Origin: Oscillospiraceae bacterium
GTDB taxonomy: Bacteria; Bacillota; Clostridia; Oscillospirales; Oscillospiraceae
Length of the DNA: 43,225 nt
NCBI GenBank assembly: GCA_031270395.1
Contig: JAISXU010000063.1
Span: 1-43,225 of the forward strand
Direction: 5' to 3'
Below the pieces are notes generated by a model. That model was not told where the DNA came from, did not search any database, and saw only the letters and a list, made by a program, of their open reading frames with translations. A program made the translations under genes and the position numbers. Of the stretch, positions 33,406-41,300 are shown in pieces. Numbering within the stretch: the first letter of the stretch is position 1; each line of letters opens with the position of its first letter.

Positions 33406-33497
33406 GCTTCCGCGCTTTACGGTATTCTACCCCCGGCTATACCCGGCCTTATAGTAAAAAGCGGAACAGTCCAAGCTCGCTTTCTTTGAGCTGTTAT

Positions 33498-33628
33498 GAT
33501 ATAATGTCCGCATAGCGGACATTATATCGCGCGCGCCCGCTGTGCGGGCGCGCGCTTAAACTTTGAGCCGCGGCGCGGGACGCGCCGCATGGCGATATAT
33601 CATAAATTGCAAAGCAATTTATGATATA
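33498..33628. repeat. Cluster of four tandem perfect palindromes
   Basis: Four consecutive perfect inverted repeats, each with a 3-nt loop: 14 bp (33498-33528, centre GCATAGC), 12 bp (33529-33555, centre CTGTG), 8 bp (33570-33588, centre GGGAC), 15 bp (33596-33628, centre GCAAAGC). The first and last have AT-rich arms starting with ATAT, the middle two are GC-only. They fill most of the space between the divergent importer operon and dinB, and no gene is visible from 33308 to 33682. Confidence 0.8.
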
Positions 33629-33682
33629 CTGCGTAAAAAAGATCCCGTCGGACGCGATTTCCGGAAGGGGGAAGTGACCGCA

Positions 33683-34939
33683 ATGCCTGTCGCCGGACGC
33701 GTTATTCTGCACTGCGACTGCAACGCGTTTTTCGCGAGCGTCGAGGAGACCTTTGAGCCCGCGCTCAAGGCCGTCCCGATGGCGATCGCGGGCGACGCGG
33801 AGAGCCGGCGCGGGATAATCCTCGCGAAAAATGAGCTTGCGAAAAAATATGACATCAAAACCGCCGAGACGATTTGGAGCGCAAAGCGCAAATGCCCCGA
33901 GCTGGTGCTGCGCCCGCCCCGTCGCGGCGCGTACGGAGAGTTCTGCGGACGCGTCAACGCGATTTACGAGGATTACACCGCCTACGTCGAGCGATTCGGC
34001 ATTGACGAGAGCTTTCTGGATCTCACGGGCTTTCTGCACCGGTTTGAGGGACCGGGCGCGCAGTCGCCGCAGTTGCGGGCCGCAAACGAGATACGGCAGC
34101 GCGTCAAGTCGGAAATAGGGATAACTATCTCGATCGGCATGTCGTGGAACAAGGTGTTCGCAAAGCTCGGCAGCGACTATAAAAAACCGGACGCAGTGAC
34201 GGTGATCGACAGGGACAACTGGCGGCGCATAGTTTTTCCGCTCCCCGCGGGCGACCTGCTCGGCGTGGGCAAAAAGACCGCCGCCACGCTCGCGAAATAT
34301 AACATCCGTACAATCGGAGACCTCGCGGGAATATCCCGCGAGGCGCTGCGTGAGTGGTTCGGGAAGCTCGGCGAACAGCTCTACATCAACGCCAACGGCC
34401 TCGACGAGAGCCCCGTCGCGCTGACGGGAGAGGTCAGGGAGGCCAAGTCGATCGGCAACAATATGACGTTCAAGCGCGACCTCATGACCGAGAGCGATAT
34501 CCGGCTCGGAGTTGGCGCGCTGTCGGATAAGGTCGCCGCCCGGCTACGCAAGGCGGGCAAAAAATGCAGGGTAGTCCAGGTGACAATAAAGGACACCAAG
34601 CTCAAAACGATCACTCGGCAGACCACGCTTGAAAAACCGGCGTTTACGGCGGCGGAGCTGACGGACGCGGCGGTCGGACTGATTGCGAGACATTGGAAGG
34701 CCGGGGCGCCGATTCGCATGCTCGCGGTAACGGCGGAGCATTTGGTCCCGGCGAACGAGGCGGAGCTCGGACAGCTGACGCTGTTCGGCGATAATCAGCG
34801 CGACCGGGGCGAGCGGACGGAAAAGCTTGAGCTCACGCTGGACAAGATTCGCGGCAAATATGGCGGGTATTCCATCCAGCGGGCCGCGGTACTCGGCAAC
34901 GATCTGGGGATAAGCTATGGCGAGGGGGAGGGCAAGTGA
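33683..34939 (+). CDS. dinB: DNA polymerase IV (Y-family, translesion)
   Basis: 418 residues. N-terminal HCDCNAFFASVEE carries the first metal Asp (D12) and the aromatic steric-gate region; GIDESFLDLTGF carries D108-E109. The stretch GISMSWNKVFAKLGSDYKKPDAV (in parts, SIGMSWNKVFAKLGSDYKKP), helix-hairpin-helix LLGVGKKTAATLAKYNIRTIGD (in parts) and little-finger domain follow. There is a possible C-terminal beta-clamp peptide QLTLFGD near 362-368. ATG 33683 was chosen because the catalytic motif starts at once; GGGGGA lies 10 nt upstream. The frame is open upstream through the palindromes but is not homologous. No LexA box was recognised. Confidence 0.92.
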   Translation: MPVAGRVILHCDCNAFFASVEETFEPALKAVPMAIAGDAESRRGIILAKNELAKKYDIKTAETIWSAKRKCPELVLRPPRRGAYGEFCGRVNAIYEDYTAYVERFGIDESFLDLTGFLHRFEGPGAQSPQLRAANEIRQRVKSEIGITISIGMSWNKVFAKLGSDYKKPDAVTVIDRDNWRRIVFPLPAGDLLGVGKKTAATLAKYNIRTIGDLAGISREALREWFGKLGEQLYINANGLDESPVALTGEVREAKSIGNNMTFKRDLMTESDIRLGVGALSDKVAARLRKAGKKCRVVQVTIKDTKLKTITRQTTLEKPAFTAAELTDAAVGLIARHWKAGAPIRMLAVTAEHLVPANEAELGQLTLFGDNQRDRGERTEKLELTLDKIRGKYGGYSIQRAAVLGNDLGISYGEGEGK

Positions 34940-34945
34940 TTTTTA

Positions 34946-34974
34946 TAGACAAATGGAAAACGGCATGCTACAAT
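34946..34974 (+). promoter_or_regulatory. Promoter of the folT transcript
   Basis: TAGACA (34946-34951), 17 bp, TACAAT (34969-34974), directly after the dinB stop and about 35 nt before the riboswitch, giving a transcript start near 34981. Confidence 0.65.
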
Positions 34975-35009
34975 GACCGTGACCTCGGCGGCGGCCAATT
35001 GCCGGCGCC

Positions 35010-35110
35010 CGGCAGAGTAGGACCCTTTGCGTAAAGTGCCTTCCGGACGGGGAGTTGCCGGAGGGACGAAGGAGAATTCCACGGTATTGGGTTCCGCATC
35101 CCGCTGCTGC
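35010..35110 (+). promoter_or_regulatory. Tetrahydrofolate (THF) riboswitch
   Basis: The conserved blocks of the THF-I class occur in order: GCAGAGTAGG (35012-35021), GCGTAAAGTGCC (35029-35040), GGGGAGTTGCC (35049-35059), GGACGAAGG (35063-35072) and GCATCCCGCTGC (35096-35107). The ends GCAG and CTGC close the P1 stem. It lies between a promoter and folT, exactly where this Firmicute riboswitch class is known to control folate transporters. Binding of reduced folates is expected to lower folT expression. Confidence 0.9.
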
Positions 35111-35134
35111 ATAACGGAGTAAACGGTACAATAT

Positions 35135-35232
35135 CCGCAGTCTCCTATATGCGGCATATAAGACGCATACGGCGCGCACCCCGCGATACATGCGGGTGTC
35201 GGCCGCGCGCGTATGCCGCATGATAATAGGAG
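35135..35232 (+). promoter_or_regulatory. Expression platform: ribosome-binding-site-sequestering hairpin with an alternative stem
   Basis: ATGCGGCATA (35149-35158) pairs perfectly with 35212-35221, and CTCCTAT (35142-35148) pairs with ATAGGAG (35226-35232), which is the folT ribosome binding site; a 4-nt bulge separates the two helices. A competing short stem, CCGCA (35135-35139) with TGCGG (35150-35154), would break this helix and free the site. This argues for translational control by the THF riboswitch. The interior also folds (CACC-CCGC with GCGGGTG). Confidence 0.75.
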
Positions 35233-35241
35233 GAGTTTGTT

Positions 35242-35895
35242 GTGTCCAAAACGTCAATATCCACAGGGCGGAACGTGACGTTCCGCGAGTTTTTCTCCCT
35301 GAAGGGAGTGTTCACCGTCCGCAATGTCGTCGTCATGGGTCTGATGACGGCGATTGCGGCCATCCTCGGCGCGCTGTTCAATATTTTCGCCACACCTACC
35401 TTTAAGATATTCAGTCTTACATACCTTCCGGGCGTCATCGTCGCCATGCTGTTCGGGCCGTGGGCATCCGTGCTGTACGGCTTTGCCAGCGATTTTGTGG
35501 TCTACATCGTCAATCCGCAGGGCGGATACTTCCCCGGCTTCGCTATAAGCGAAATAGTGTCGTGTCTCATTCACGCGTTTTTCCTCTACAAGCGCGAATT
35601 CACGATTACGCGCATATCGAAGGCGCCGCGCGAGGGTAACCGCGGCGAGCACGTGCTGACGATACGCACGACCTTCACCATAACGCGCGTGATAGCGGCG
35701 CGGCTTGTCAATCTGGTCGTAGTGCTGATGGGACTCAATTTTGTCTGGCTCAACATGATGTACGGACAGAGCGCGGGTACGTTTTTCACGGGCGCGCGCT
35801 TGGTAAACAACCTGATTCAGTTCCCGCTGCACGTAATACTCATTTTGCTTGTGGGCAGGCAGATATATAAGCTGCGGTCACGCGGGCTGATCTGA
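35242..35895 (+). CDS. folT: Folate-specific ECF transporter S component
   Basis: 217 residues with about six membrane segments and the S-component pattern: NVVVMGLMTAIAAILGALF, IFSLTYLPGVIVAMLFGPW, a YGFASDFVVYIVNPQGGYFPGF segment (in parts), and a C-terminal VNNLIQFPLHVILILLV helix. It would bind folate and dock on a shared EcfAA'T module that is encoded elsewhere. GTG 35242 follows the AGGAGG that is sequestered by the leader hairpin. The THF riboswitch and the downstream folC make the folate assignment strong. Confidence 0.9.
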   Translation: MSKTSISTGRNVTFREFFSLKGVFTVRNVVVMGLMTAIAAILGALFNIFATPTFKIFSLTYLPGVIVAMLFGPWASVLYGFASDFVVYIVNPQGGYFPGFAISEIVSCLIHAFFLYKREFTITRISKAPREGNRGEHVLTIRTTFTITRVIAARLVNLVVVLMGLNFVWLNMMYGQSAGTFFTGARLVNNLIQFPLHVILILLVGRQIYKLRSRGLI

Positions 35896-35921
35896 CCGCT
35901 GTTTCGGAGGCGCGCACACCG

Positions 35922-37223
35922 ATGGGCATTGATGAAACGCTCGCATACATACACAGCGTCAAGTGGCAGGGCAGCAAGCCGGGACTCGGGCGTACGCGCG
36001 AGCTCCTGGCGGCGCTGGGCAATCCCGAAAAGAAACTAAAATTCGTCCACGTCGCCGGAACAAACGGCAAGGGTTCCGTCTGCGCCTGCGTGGCGTCGGT
36101 CCTCACGGGGGCCGGATACGTCACGGGGCTCTACACATCTCCCCACCTTGCCAGCTTCAACGAGCGTATGCAGACGGACGGCGAGATGATAACCGACGCG
36201 GAGCTTGAGCTTCTCACGGAAAAAATACGCCCGTTCGCCGACGCAATGGCGGATTCTCCCACGGAGTTTGAGATCATCACGGCGATCGCCATGAGTTTTT
36301 TCGTGATGAAGATGTGCGATATCGTCGTGCTGGAAACAGGTCTTGGCGGGGAGCTGGACTCTACCAACGTCGTCGGGACGCCGGAGGTCGCCGTGATCAC
36401 CGCCATAGGCTTAGACCATACGGCCGAGCTCGGCGCGACGCTTGCCGATATAGCCGCCGCGAAAGCGGGGATAATCAAGCCGGGAGGCATCGTGGCGGTC
36501 TACGGCGGACAGCGCGAGACGGACGCGGTGTTCGAGACCCGATGCCGCGACGTCGGGGCGTCTCTGCGCATGACCGATTTTTCGCGTCTGACCGTCCGCG
36601 GCGTCAGTCTCGACGCCATACGCTTCGATTTCGAGCCGATTAAGGACATCAAGCTGCCGCTGATAGGCTCATATCAGCCAAAAAACGCCGCGCTCGCCAT
36701 CACGGCGCTTGAATGTCTGCGCGAACGGGGATATAATATAAGCGACGGCGACATAGCGCGGAGCCTCGGCGCCGTCCGCTGGCCCGGCCGGTTTGAGGTA
36801 CTGTGCCGCGAACCGCTGTTTATTCTCGACGGCGCGCACAACGCACACGGTATGGAGGCGACCGCCGAGAGTTTGAGCGGCATCTCCGGCGAACGCGGCT
36901 TCGTGTTCATCGTCGGCGTAATGGCCGACAAGGACGTGGTTGGTATGATGGACTGCATAGCGCCGCTCGCGCGCGAATTCATCGCGACGCGTCCTCCCGT
37001 TCCCCGCGCGATGGATCCGCGCGCGCTGGCGGAGCTTCTGGGGCGTTACGGCGCGCCCGTGACAGTACGCGAGCGCGTCGGCGACGCCGTATCGCTGGCA
37101 TTCGAGCGCGCGCGCGCCGGCGGCTGCGGCATTTGCGCGCTCGGCTCGCTTTATTTTTCAGGCGATGTAAAAAAAGCTGCGGCGCGGCAGACCGGCGCGC
37201 CCGGAACGGCGGTTTTGAAATAG
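35922..37223 (+). CDS. folC: Folylpolyglutamate synthase / dihydrofolate synthase
   Basis: 433 residues of the Mur-ligase-like FolC family, which adds glutamate to (dihydro)pteroate or folates with ATP, trapping folate in the cell. Visible are GLGRTRELL, the P-loop GTNGKGS (G46-S52), YTSPHLASFNERM, the VLETGLGGELDSTN loop, GLDHTAELG and ILDGAHNAHGME. ATG 35922 follows GGAGG at 11 nt; it begins 26 nt after folT, so import and retention of folate are one operon. It ends 2 nt before the thioesterase ATG. Confidence 0.92.
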   Translation: MGIDETLAYIHSVKWQGSKPGLGRTRELLAALGNPEKKLKFVHVAGTNGKGSVCACVASVLTGAGYVTGLYTSPHLASFNERMQTDGEMITDAELELLTEKIRPFADAMADSPTEFEIITAIAMSFFVMKMCDIVVLETGLGGELDSTNVVGTPEVAVITAIGLDHTAELGATLADIAAAKAGIIKPGGIVAVYGGQRETDAVFETRCRDVGASLRMTDFSRLTVRGVSLDAIRFDFEPIKDIKLPLIGSYQPKNAALAITALECLRERGYNISDGDIARSLGAVRWPGRFEVLCREPLFILDGAHNAHGMEATAESLSGISGERGFVFIVGVMADKDVVGMMDCIAPLAREFIATRPPVPRAMDPRALAELLGRYGAPVTVRERVGDAVSLAFERARAGGCGICALGSLYFSGDVKKAAARQTGAPGTAVLK

Positions 37224-37225
37224 GT

Positions 37226-37975
37226 ATGGGTACGGAAGGGTACAAGTGCGTCCGCGCTGTGAATATAAACGAGACGGATTTTATGCGCGAGTTGAAGCTC
37301 AGCGCGCTGCTCGGCATGTTTCAGGAGGCGGCGGAGCCGGCGTCCGTAGAGCTCGGCTTCGGGTTCGACGTTATGCGCGATCGGTTCAACGCCGCATGGA
37401 TACTTACGCGCATCCGCGTTGATGTCAAAAAACCGGCCGTGTGGCGCGATGAGATCGAAATTGAGACGTGGAACCGCAGGCACAGCCGTGTGACGTTCGA
37501 GCGAGATTTTATCGCGCGGGACGCGCACGGCGAGACTGTCGCGGCCGCCGTGACGTCGTGGGTGGTGCTTGACGTCGACACGCGCGCCATGAAGACGGCG
37601 TCCGATTTCGGGTTTGACGTCCCGGATTTTGACATGCCGCGCGCCATCGATTGCAGACTCGGACGCATACGCTCGCCCGTGGAATTGACTCCCGTTTATA
37701 CGCGAACGGTGGGCTACAGCGATATTGATGTGAACGGTCACGTCAACAACGCGCGCTACGTGGATTTTGCGATGGACTGCATACCCGTCGAGCGCCACAG
37801 GGCGCGGCGCGTGAACTCGGTGGAGATCGGCTACGTGAACGAGGCCCGGGCGGGCGATAGCATATCGCTGCTCGCCGCTTCGCCGCCCGACGAGCCGGAC
37901 GCCGTATATATCGAGGGCGCCGGGAACGGCGTGACCTTTTTTCGCGCCCGGGCGGTCATGTCTCCCCGCGCGTGA
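37226..37975 (+). CDS. Acyl-ACP thioesterase (double hot-dog)
   Basis: 249 residues matching bacterial acyl-ACP thioesterases (PF01643): an N-terminal hot dog with FMRELKLSALLGMFQEAA and AWILTRIRVDVKK, then WNRRHSRVTFERDF, and a second hot dog with the signature VGYSDIDVNGHVNNARYVDF (D, N, H of the active region). It releases fatty acids from ACP, tuning lipid composition. ATG 37226 begins 2 nt after the folC stop with no clear ribosome binding site, so it is likely translated by coupling; the frame remains open far upstream inside folC but only in the wrong-homology region. Placement behind folate genes is unusual. Confidence 0.87.
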   Translation: MGTEGYKCVRAVNINETDFMRELKLSALLGMFQEAAEPASVELGFGFDVMRDRFNAAWILTRIRVDVKKPAVWRDEIEIETWNRRHSRVTFERDFIARDAHGETVAAAVTSWVVLDVDTRAMKTASDFGFDVPDFDMPRAIDCRLGRIRSPVELTPVYTRTVGYSDIDVNGHVNNARYVDFAMDCIPVERHRARRVNSVEIGYVNEARAGDSISLLAASPPDEPDAVYIEGAGNGVTFFRARAVMSPRA

Positions 37976-37994
37976 CGGTAATCAACACTCAGTA

Positions 37995-39572
37995 TCAATA
38001 AATATCCCTTGCCCGGTACCGCCACAGCCCGAACGCGGACAGCGCTATAGCGATGCCCGTCAATACCGCGAGCGGCGCGAGAGCGAACTCCTGTACGGGC
38101 AGCTGCGGAATATGCCCGAACGGCGACAGCTTCGCCATCCAGTCGGGCAGTTCTATCACCTTGCCGAAATAGACCGCCACGAACGAGTACCCGAACAACA
38201 CCCATATCAGCGGCGTGAGCTTAGGCGCCGCGCCGATCAGGAGCGAGATGAGCCCGACTATGAGCCACATGGCGGGCAGATACGCAAACGCCGCTTTCAT
38301 CACCGCCGCCGCGCCTATCGCGCCGCCGCTCAACGCGAGCATTCCGAGCGCCGTGACGAACAGCGCCGCAAGGCTCATGGCAAACGCTATAACGATGAAG
38401 CCCACAAACAGCGACGACCGCTTTACCGACCGCCCGATTATCTGCTCAAGCCGCCCGTGAGCTTCCTCCGAACGCAGGCGCATAACCGTAAGCGCGACGG
38501 GGACGGTCGCTATCATCGACATTATACTGAACAGCATCGCGACGTACTGCTCCGTCATAGAGCCGTTTCCCGCCGCTTCAAGCATCGCCGACACCATCGC
38601 GTTGTCCGCCGCGAAGTCCTCTATGTCAACCACCACGGAGCCGTACATCACGCCGATTACGAGCAGTCCGACCGTCCACCACAGCGCGGTCGTTCTCGTC
38701 AGGCGCCACGCCAGGCCGAACGGACCTTGCAGGAAACGGCTTGCGTGCGCCTTGCCTTTTCGCGCCGGAATAATGCCCACGCCGTGGTCGCGCACGGCGT
38801 TAAGTGTGAGCGCGATTGCCGACAGTGCCGCCCCCTCGACAAGCAATATGACTATCGGCGACAGCCGGTTTGAGTAGAACGCCTCGGTTTTGAGCGCCAG
38901 CCCCAGCGGCGAGATGTACGACAGCGCATTGCCGGAGACGTCGCCGCTTGCGCGAAGGACATAGAACAGCCCGAGCGCCGCCATTGATGCACCCGTTACG
39001 CCTCTTGCCGCGCTGAAAAGCTGCGCGAACAGCAGAGTCAGTCCCGCGAACACGAACCCGACCGCGCCTATCGCGCCGCCGAACGCTAACGCCCCGGCAA
39101 CTGTCGTGCCTCCGATATTGAGAGCGATCAGCCCGACCGCCGTGAGCGCCGCAATCAGCGCGTTGAGCACAACCGCAAACGCAAGCGCCGCCGCGCCGCC
39201 CGTGAGCCGCCCGACGGGGAGCGCGATCAGCATCTCCTGACGCCCGAGCTCTTCGTCTGTCCGGGTGTGACGATTTACAAGGAAAATGTTCATTATCGCG
39301 ACCGTGATTAAGTACCATGACAAGCAGTCTACTGACATCGCTATAGCCTGCGAGAACACCTCCGCGCCGTAGACCTTGCCCATCATCGCGGTCATCGCCG
39401 GCGTGTCGAGCATCACCGCCATAGCGTTAAGCGTGGCCTCGTCCGGCATAAGTCCGGGGAAATACGCCGCCAGCCCCACAAACGCGGACACGCAAGCGGC
39501 GAGCCAAATCAGGCTGACGACGCGCTCACGGCGCAGGATAAAGCCTGAGTATTTTCCGAAATTCGCAAGCAT
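37995..39572 (-). CDS. ABC-2-type exporter permease (polyketide/drug exporter-like)
   Basis: 525 residues with about 12 membrane segments in two similar halves (each with a first helix, a loop containing charged RHTRTDEELGRQEML or RLRSEEAHGRLEQI, then a helical bundle). This double-length layout is that of TetB-like exporters described as exporters of polyketide antibiotics (COG3559-like). ATG 39572 lies 2 nt after the ATPase stop. Together with the ATPase it forms a full exporter under a TetR regulator. The substrate is unknown; a toxic hydrophobic compound is likely. Confidence 0.85.
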   Translation of the reverse strand: MLANFGKYSGFILRRERVVSLIWLAACVSAFVGLAAYFPGLMPDEATLNAMAVMLDTPAMTAMMGKVYGAEVFSQAIAMSVDCLSWYLITVAIMNIFLVNRHTRTDEELGRQEMLIALPVGRLTGGAAALAFAVVLNALIAALTAVGLIALNIGGTTVAGALAFGGAIGAVGFVFAGLTLLFAQLFSAARGVTGASMAALGLFYVLRASGDVSGNALSYISPLGLALKTEAFYSNRLSPIVILLVEGAALSAIALTLNAVRDHGVGIIPARKGKAHASRFLQGPFGLAWRLTRTTALWWTVGLLVIGVMYGSVVVDIEDFAADNAMVSAMLEAAGNGSMTEQYVAMLFSIMSMIATVPVALTVMRLRSEEAHGRLEQIIGRSVKRSSLFVGFIVIAFAMSLAALFVTALGMLALSGGAIGAAAVMKAAFAYLPAMWLIVGLISLLIGAAPKLTPLIWVLFGYSFVAVYFGKVIELPDWMAKLSPFGHIPQLPVQEFALAPLAVLTGIAIALSAFGLWRYRARDIY

Positions 39573-39574
39573 GA

Positions 39575-40282
39575 TCAGACCTCCTTATACTCCGACAGGA
39601 ACAGCTCCTCTAGCGTTTGCCCTCTTGCCGCCACCTCGGACATGCCGCCGCCCAGCACGATTTTCCCCTCTTTGATGATGCTCACGCTGTCCGCGAGCTT
39701 TTCGACCTCGCTCATTATGTGGCTGGACAGCAGGACGGTTCCGCCCCGCGCCTTGACTTCGCCTATGCAGTCCTGAAAGACCTTTTCCATCAGCGGGTCG
39801 AGTCCGCTCGTCGGCTCGTCGAGTACGAACAGCTCCGCGTCGCCCGTGAACGCCGCGACGAGCGCGACCTTCTGGCGGTTGCCCTTAGAGTATGTACGGC
39901 ATTTCTTGGTGGGGTCAAGCTCAAACAGCCTCAGATACTTCTCGCGGCGCGCCTTGTCAGCTTTTCCGCTTTGGAGCGACAGGAATAGATCGATGACCTC
40001 TCCGCCCGTAAAATTGTTCCACAGATTGACATCGCCCGGCACGAACGCGACGCGCTTGTGCAGCTCCACAGCGTTCTGCCACGCGTCCTGCCCGAACATC
40101 GCGGCGCTCCCGCCCGTGCAGCGCAGTATGCCGAGCAGGCAGCGGATAGTCGTGGACTTCCCCGCGCCGTTCGGACCGAGAAACGCGTGTACCTCGCCGC
40201 GCTTAACGAAAAGGTCAACGCCGTTCAACGCGGTGAACTTGCCGAATTTCTTCACTAAACCCCTGATTTCAATTACTGACAT
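39575..40282 (-). CDS. ABC exporter ATPase
   Basis: 235 residues. Walker A GPNGAGKST near residue 36, Q-loop VPGDVNLW, signature YSKGNRQKVALVAAF, Walker B LFVLDEPTSGLDPLM, switch LLSSHIMSEVE. Typical of CcmA/drug-export ATPases. ATG 40282 has AAGGAGG upstream that lies inside the end of the TetR gene; the two genes overlap by 14 bp. The frame is open further upstream but without homology. Confidence 0.9.
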   Translation of the reverse strand: MSVIEIRGLVKKFGKFTALNGVDLFVKRGEVHAFLGPNGAGKSTTIRCLLGILRCTGGSAAMFGQDAWQNAVELHKRVAFVPGDVNLWNNFTGGEVIDLFLSLQSGKADKARREKYLRLFELDPTKKCRTYSKGNRQKVALVAAFTGDAELFVLDEPTSGLDPLMEKVFQDCIGEVKARGGTVLLSSHIMSEVEKLADSVSIIKEGKIVLGGGMSEVAARGQTLEELFLSEYKEV

Positions 40283-40952
40283 CGCTATCTGCCTCCTTGT
40301 AAAATAATTTTCGCAGGTCGCCGCAAAAAGTGTCAAACCGGGTCCATTCCTCCGCCAACGCCGCCTCGTCCGATATGGAGAACTCGCCGCGGTTGTAGCG
40401 CTCGTTCACCTCGCGCTGATACGCGTCGAACAGCCATTTTATGTACTTTACCGCCGCCCGCCCGTCGATATCGCCGCGAAACAGCGAATAATCGAGTCCG
40501 CTGTACACCTCGTCCAACAATTGCGCACGGAGCGCGTTCGCCTCCGAGGCGTACTTGGGAGAATACTCTCCGCCGCCTTCCTTGTAGAAGCTCTCAAAGA
40601 AGGCGGCGGGCAGAGTATACTCTGCCAACGCGCGGCGCTTTATCTCCGTCAGCTTCCGGTAGCGCTCCAGAAAATCGCCCGTTTCAAACCTGAACTCCGA
40701 CAAATACCTGGTCTTTGCGAATTCGATAGTGTACTCGCACAGGAATTCAAACAATTCGAGCTTCGAGCCGAAGTAGTAGAACAGCATGCCCTTTCCCACT
40801 TGCGCCTTTTCCGCAATGGCGTTCGTCGAGGCGCGCTTGAAGCCCTTTTCCGCGAACTCCACGAGCGCCGCGTCGATAACGCGCTTTTGTTTTTCAGGCT
40901 CGAGCGCGTGGAACGCGTCGAAGTGCGACGCGCCCGACCATTCCTGATTCAA
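40269..40952 (-). CDS. TetR family regulator of the exporter
   Basis: 227 residues. An N-terminal HTH: KQKRVIDAALVEFAEKGFKRAS followed by TNAIAEKAQVGKGMLFYYFGSKLELFEFL (read as consecutive parts), the standard TetR DNA-binding domain. The ligand domain is unclassified. The only plausible start is TTG 40952 (no in-frame ATG before the HTH), preceded by AAGGTGG with about 9-nt spacing; a weak start suits a repressor. It is the first gene of the TetR-ATPase-permease operon and probably represses it until the exported compound binds. Confidence 0.88.
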   Translation of the reverse strand: MNQEWSGASHFDAFHALEPEKQKRVIDAALVEFAEKGFKRASTNAIAEKAQVGKGMLFYYFGSKLELFEFLCEYTIEFAKTRYLSEFRFETGDFLERYRKLTEIKRRALAEYTLPAAFFESFYKEGGGEYSPKYASEANALRAQLLDEVYSGLDYSLFRGDIDGRAAVKYIKWLFDAYQREVNERYNRGEFSISDEAALAEEWTRFDTFCGDLRKLFYKEADSDVSN

Positions 40953-40972
40953 AATAGACCACCACCTTGACT

Positions 40973-41002
40973 ATTATAATTTTTATATTGACCATTATGG
41001 TC
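40973..41002 (-). promoter_or_regulatory. Promoter/operator of the TetR operon
   Basis: Minus-strand TATAAT (40978-40973) lies close to the TTG start, and a perfect 13-bp palindrome GACCAT-T-ATGGTC (40990-41002) sits where the -35 region would be. It is a good candidate TetR operator for self-repression. The -35 box itself is not clear. Confidence 0.6.
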
Positions 41003-41114
41003 TAACGGCAGTATAAATCTCCCGAAAGCGTTTGTCAAGCGAGCAATTGTTAACTTTTTGTGAACAAGGCGCCGCGCCGCTTGGCACCGCGGCACGTCTG
41101 ATAAAAGGTTTTGC

Positions 41115-41143
41115 TTGAAAACAACCGCGCTTGCGAATATAAT
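41115..41143 (+). promoter_or_regulatory. Promoter for the HAD remnant and HAD gene
   Basis: TTGAAA (41115-41120), 17 bp, perfect TATAAT (41138-41143). It would start a transcript near 41150 reading through the remnant into the intact HAD gene. The space between 41003 and 41114 holds nothing else recognisable. Confidence 0.65.
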
Positions 41144-41171
41144 AGGCAAAAGGCAAGCTGGAGGGCAGTCT

Positions 41172-41260
41172 ATGATTCGAGTGTCGAAAGTGAGTCTGGC
41201 GATGACCGCGTGGCAAGGTGGCTGGAGGAAAATGTTGAGCGCGTGACACCCGAACCATAA
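41172..41260 (+). pseudogene. Internally deleted HAD-hydrolase remnant
   Basis: An ATG (41172) with a GGAGGG site and promoter opens a frame starting MIRV, but after about ten codons the sequence jumps to what is, in another frame, a HAD C-terminus: DDRVARWLEENVERVTPEP and stop (41201-41260). At the nucleotide level 41201-41236 matches 42030-42065 of the next gene with only about four differences, including a 19-base exact stretch. The simplest reading is a paralogue that lost its middle, leaving start and tail out of frame. The surviving 24-codon open frame (41172-41246) is not expected to be functional. Confidence 0.65.
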
Positions 41261-41300
41261 ATGAAGGACTTGAAAAGGAATTTATTAAGAGGATCGAGGA

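Noticed and set aside
33360-33490. Guanidine-I (ykkC) riboswitch ahead of the urea-type importer
   Set aside because: The conserved core sequences could not be found on either strand; only a generic hairpin remains.
33498-33628. CRISPR array
   Set aside because: The hairpins differ in sequence and size and have no regular spacers.
36803-37225. Upstream extension of the thioesterase frame inside folC
   Set aside because: Arg-rich shadow of folC; the hot-dog homology begins just after ATG 37226.
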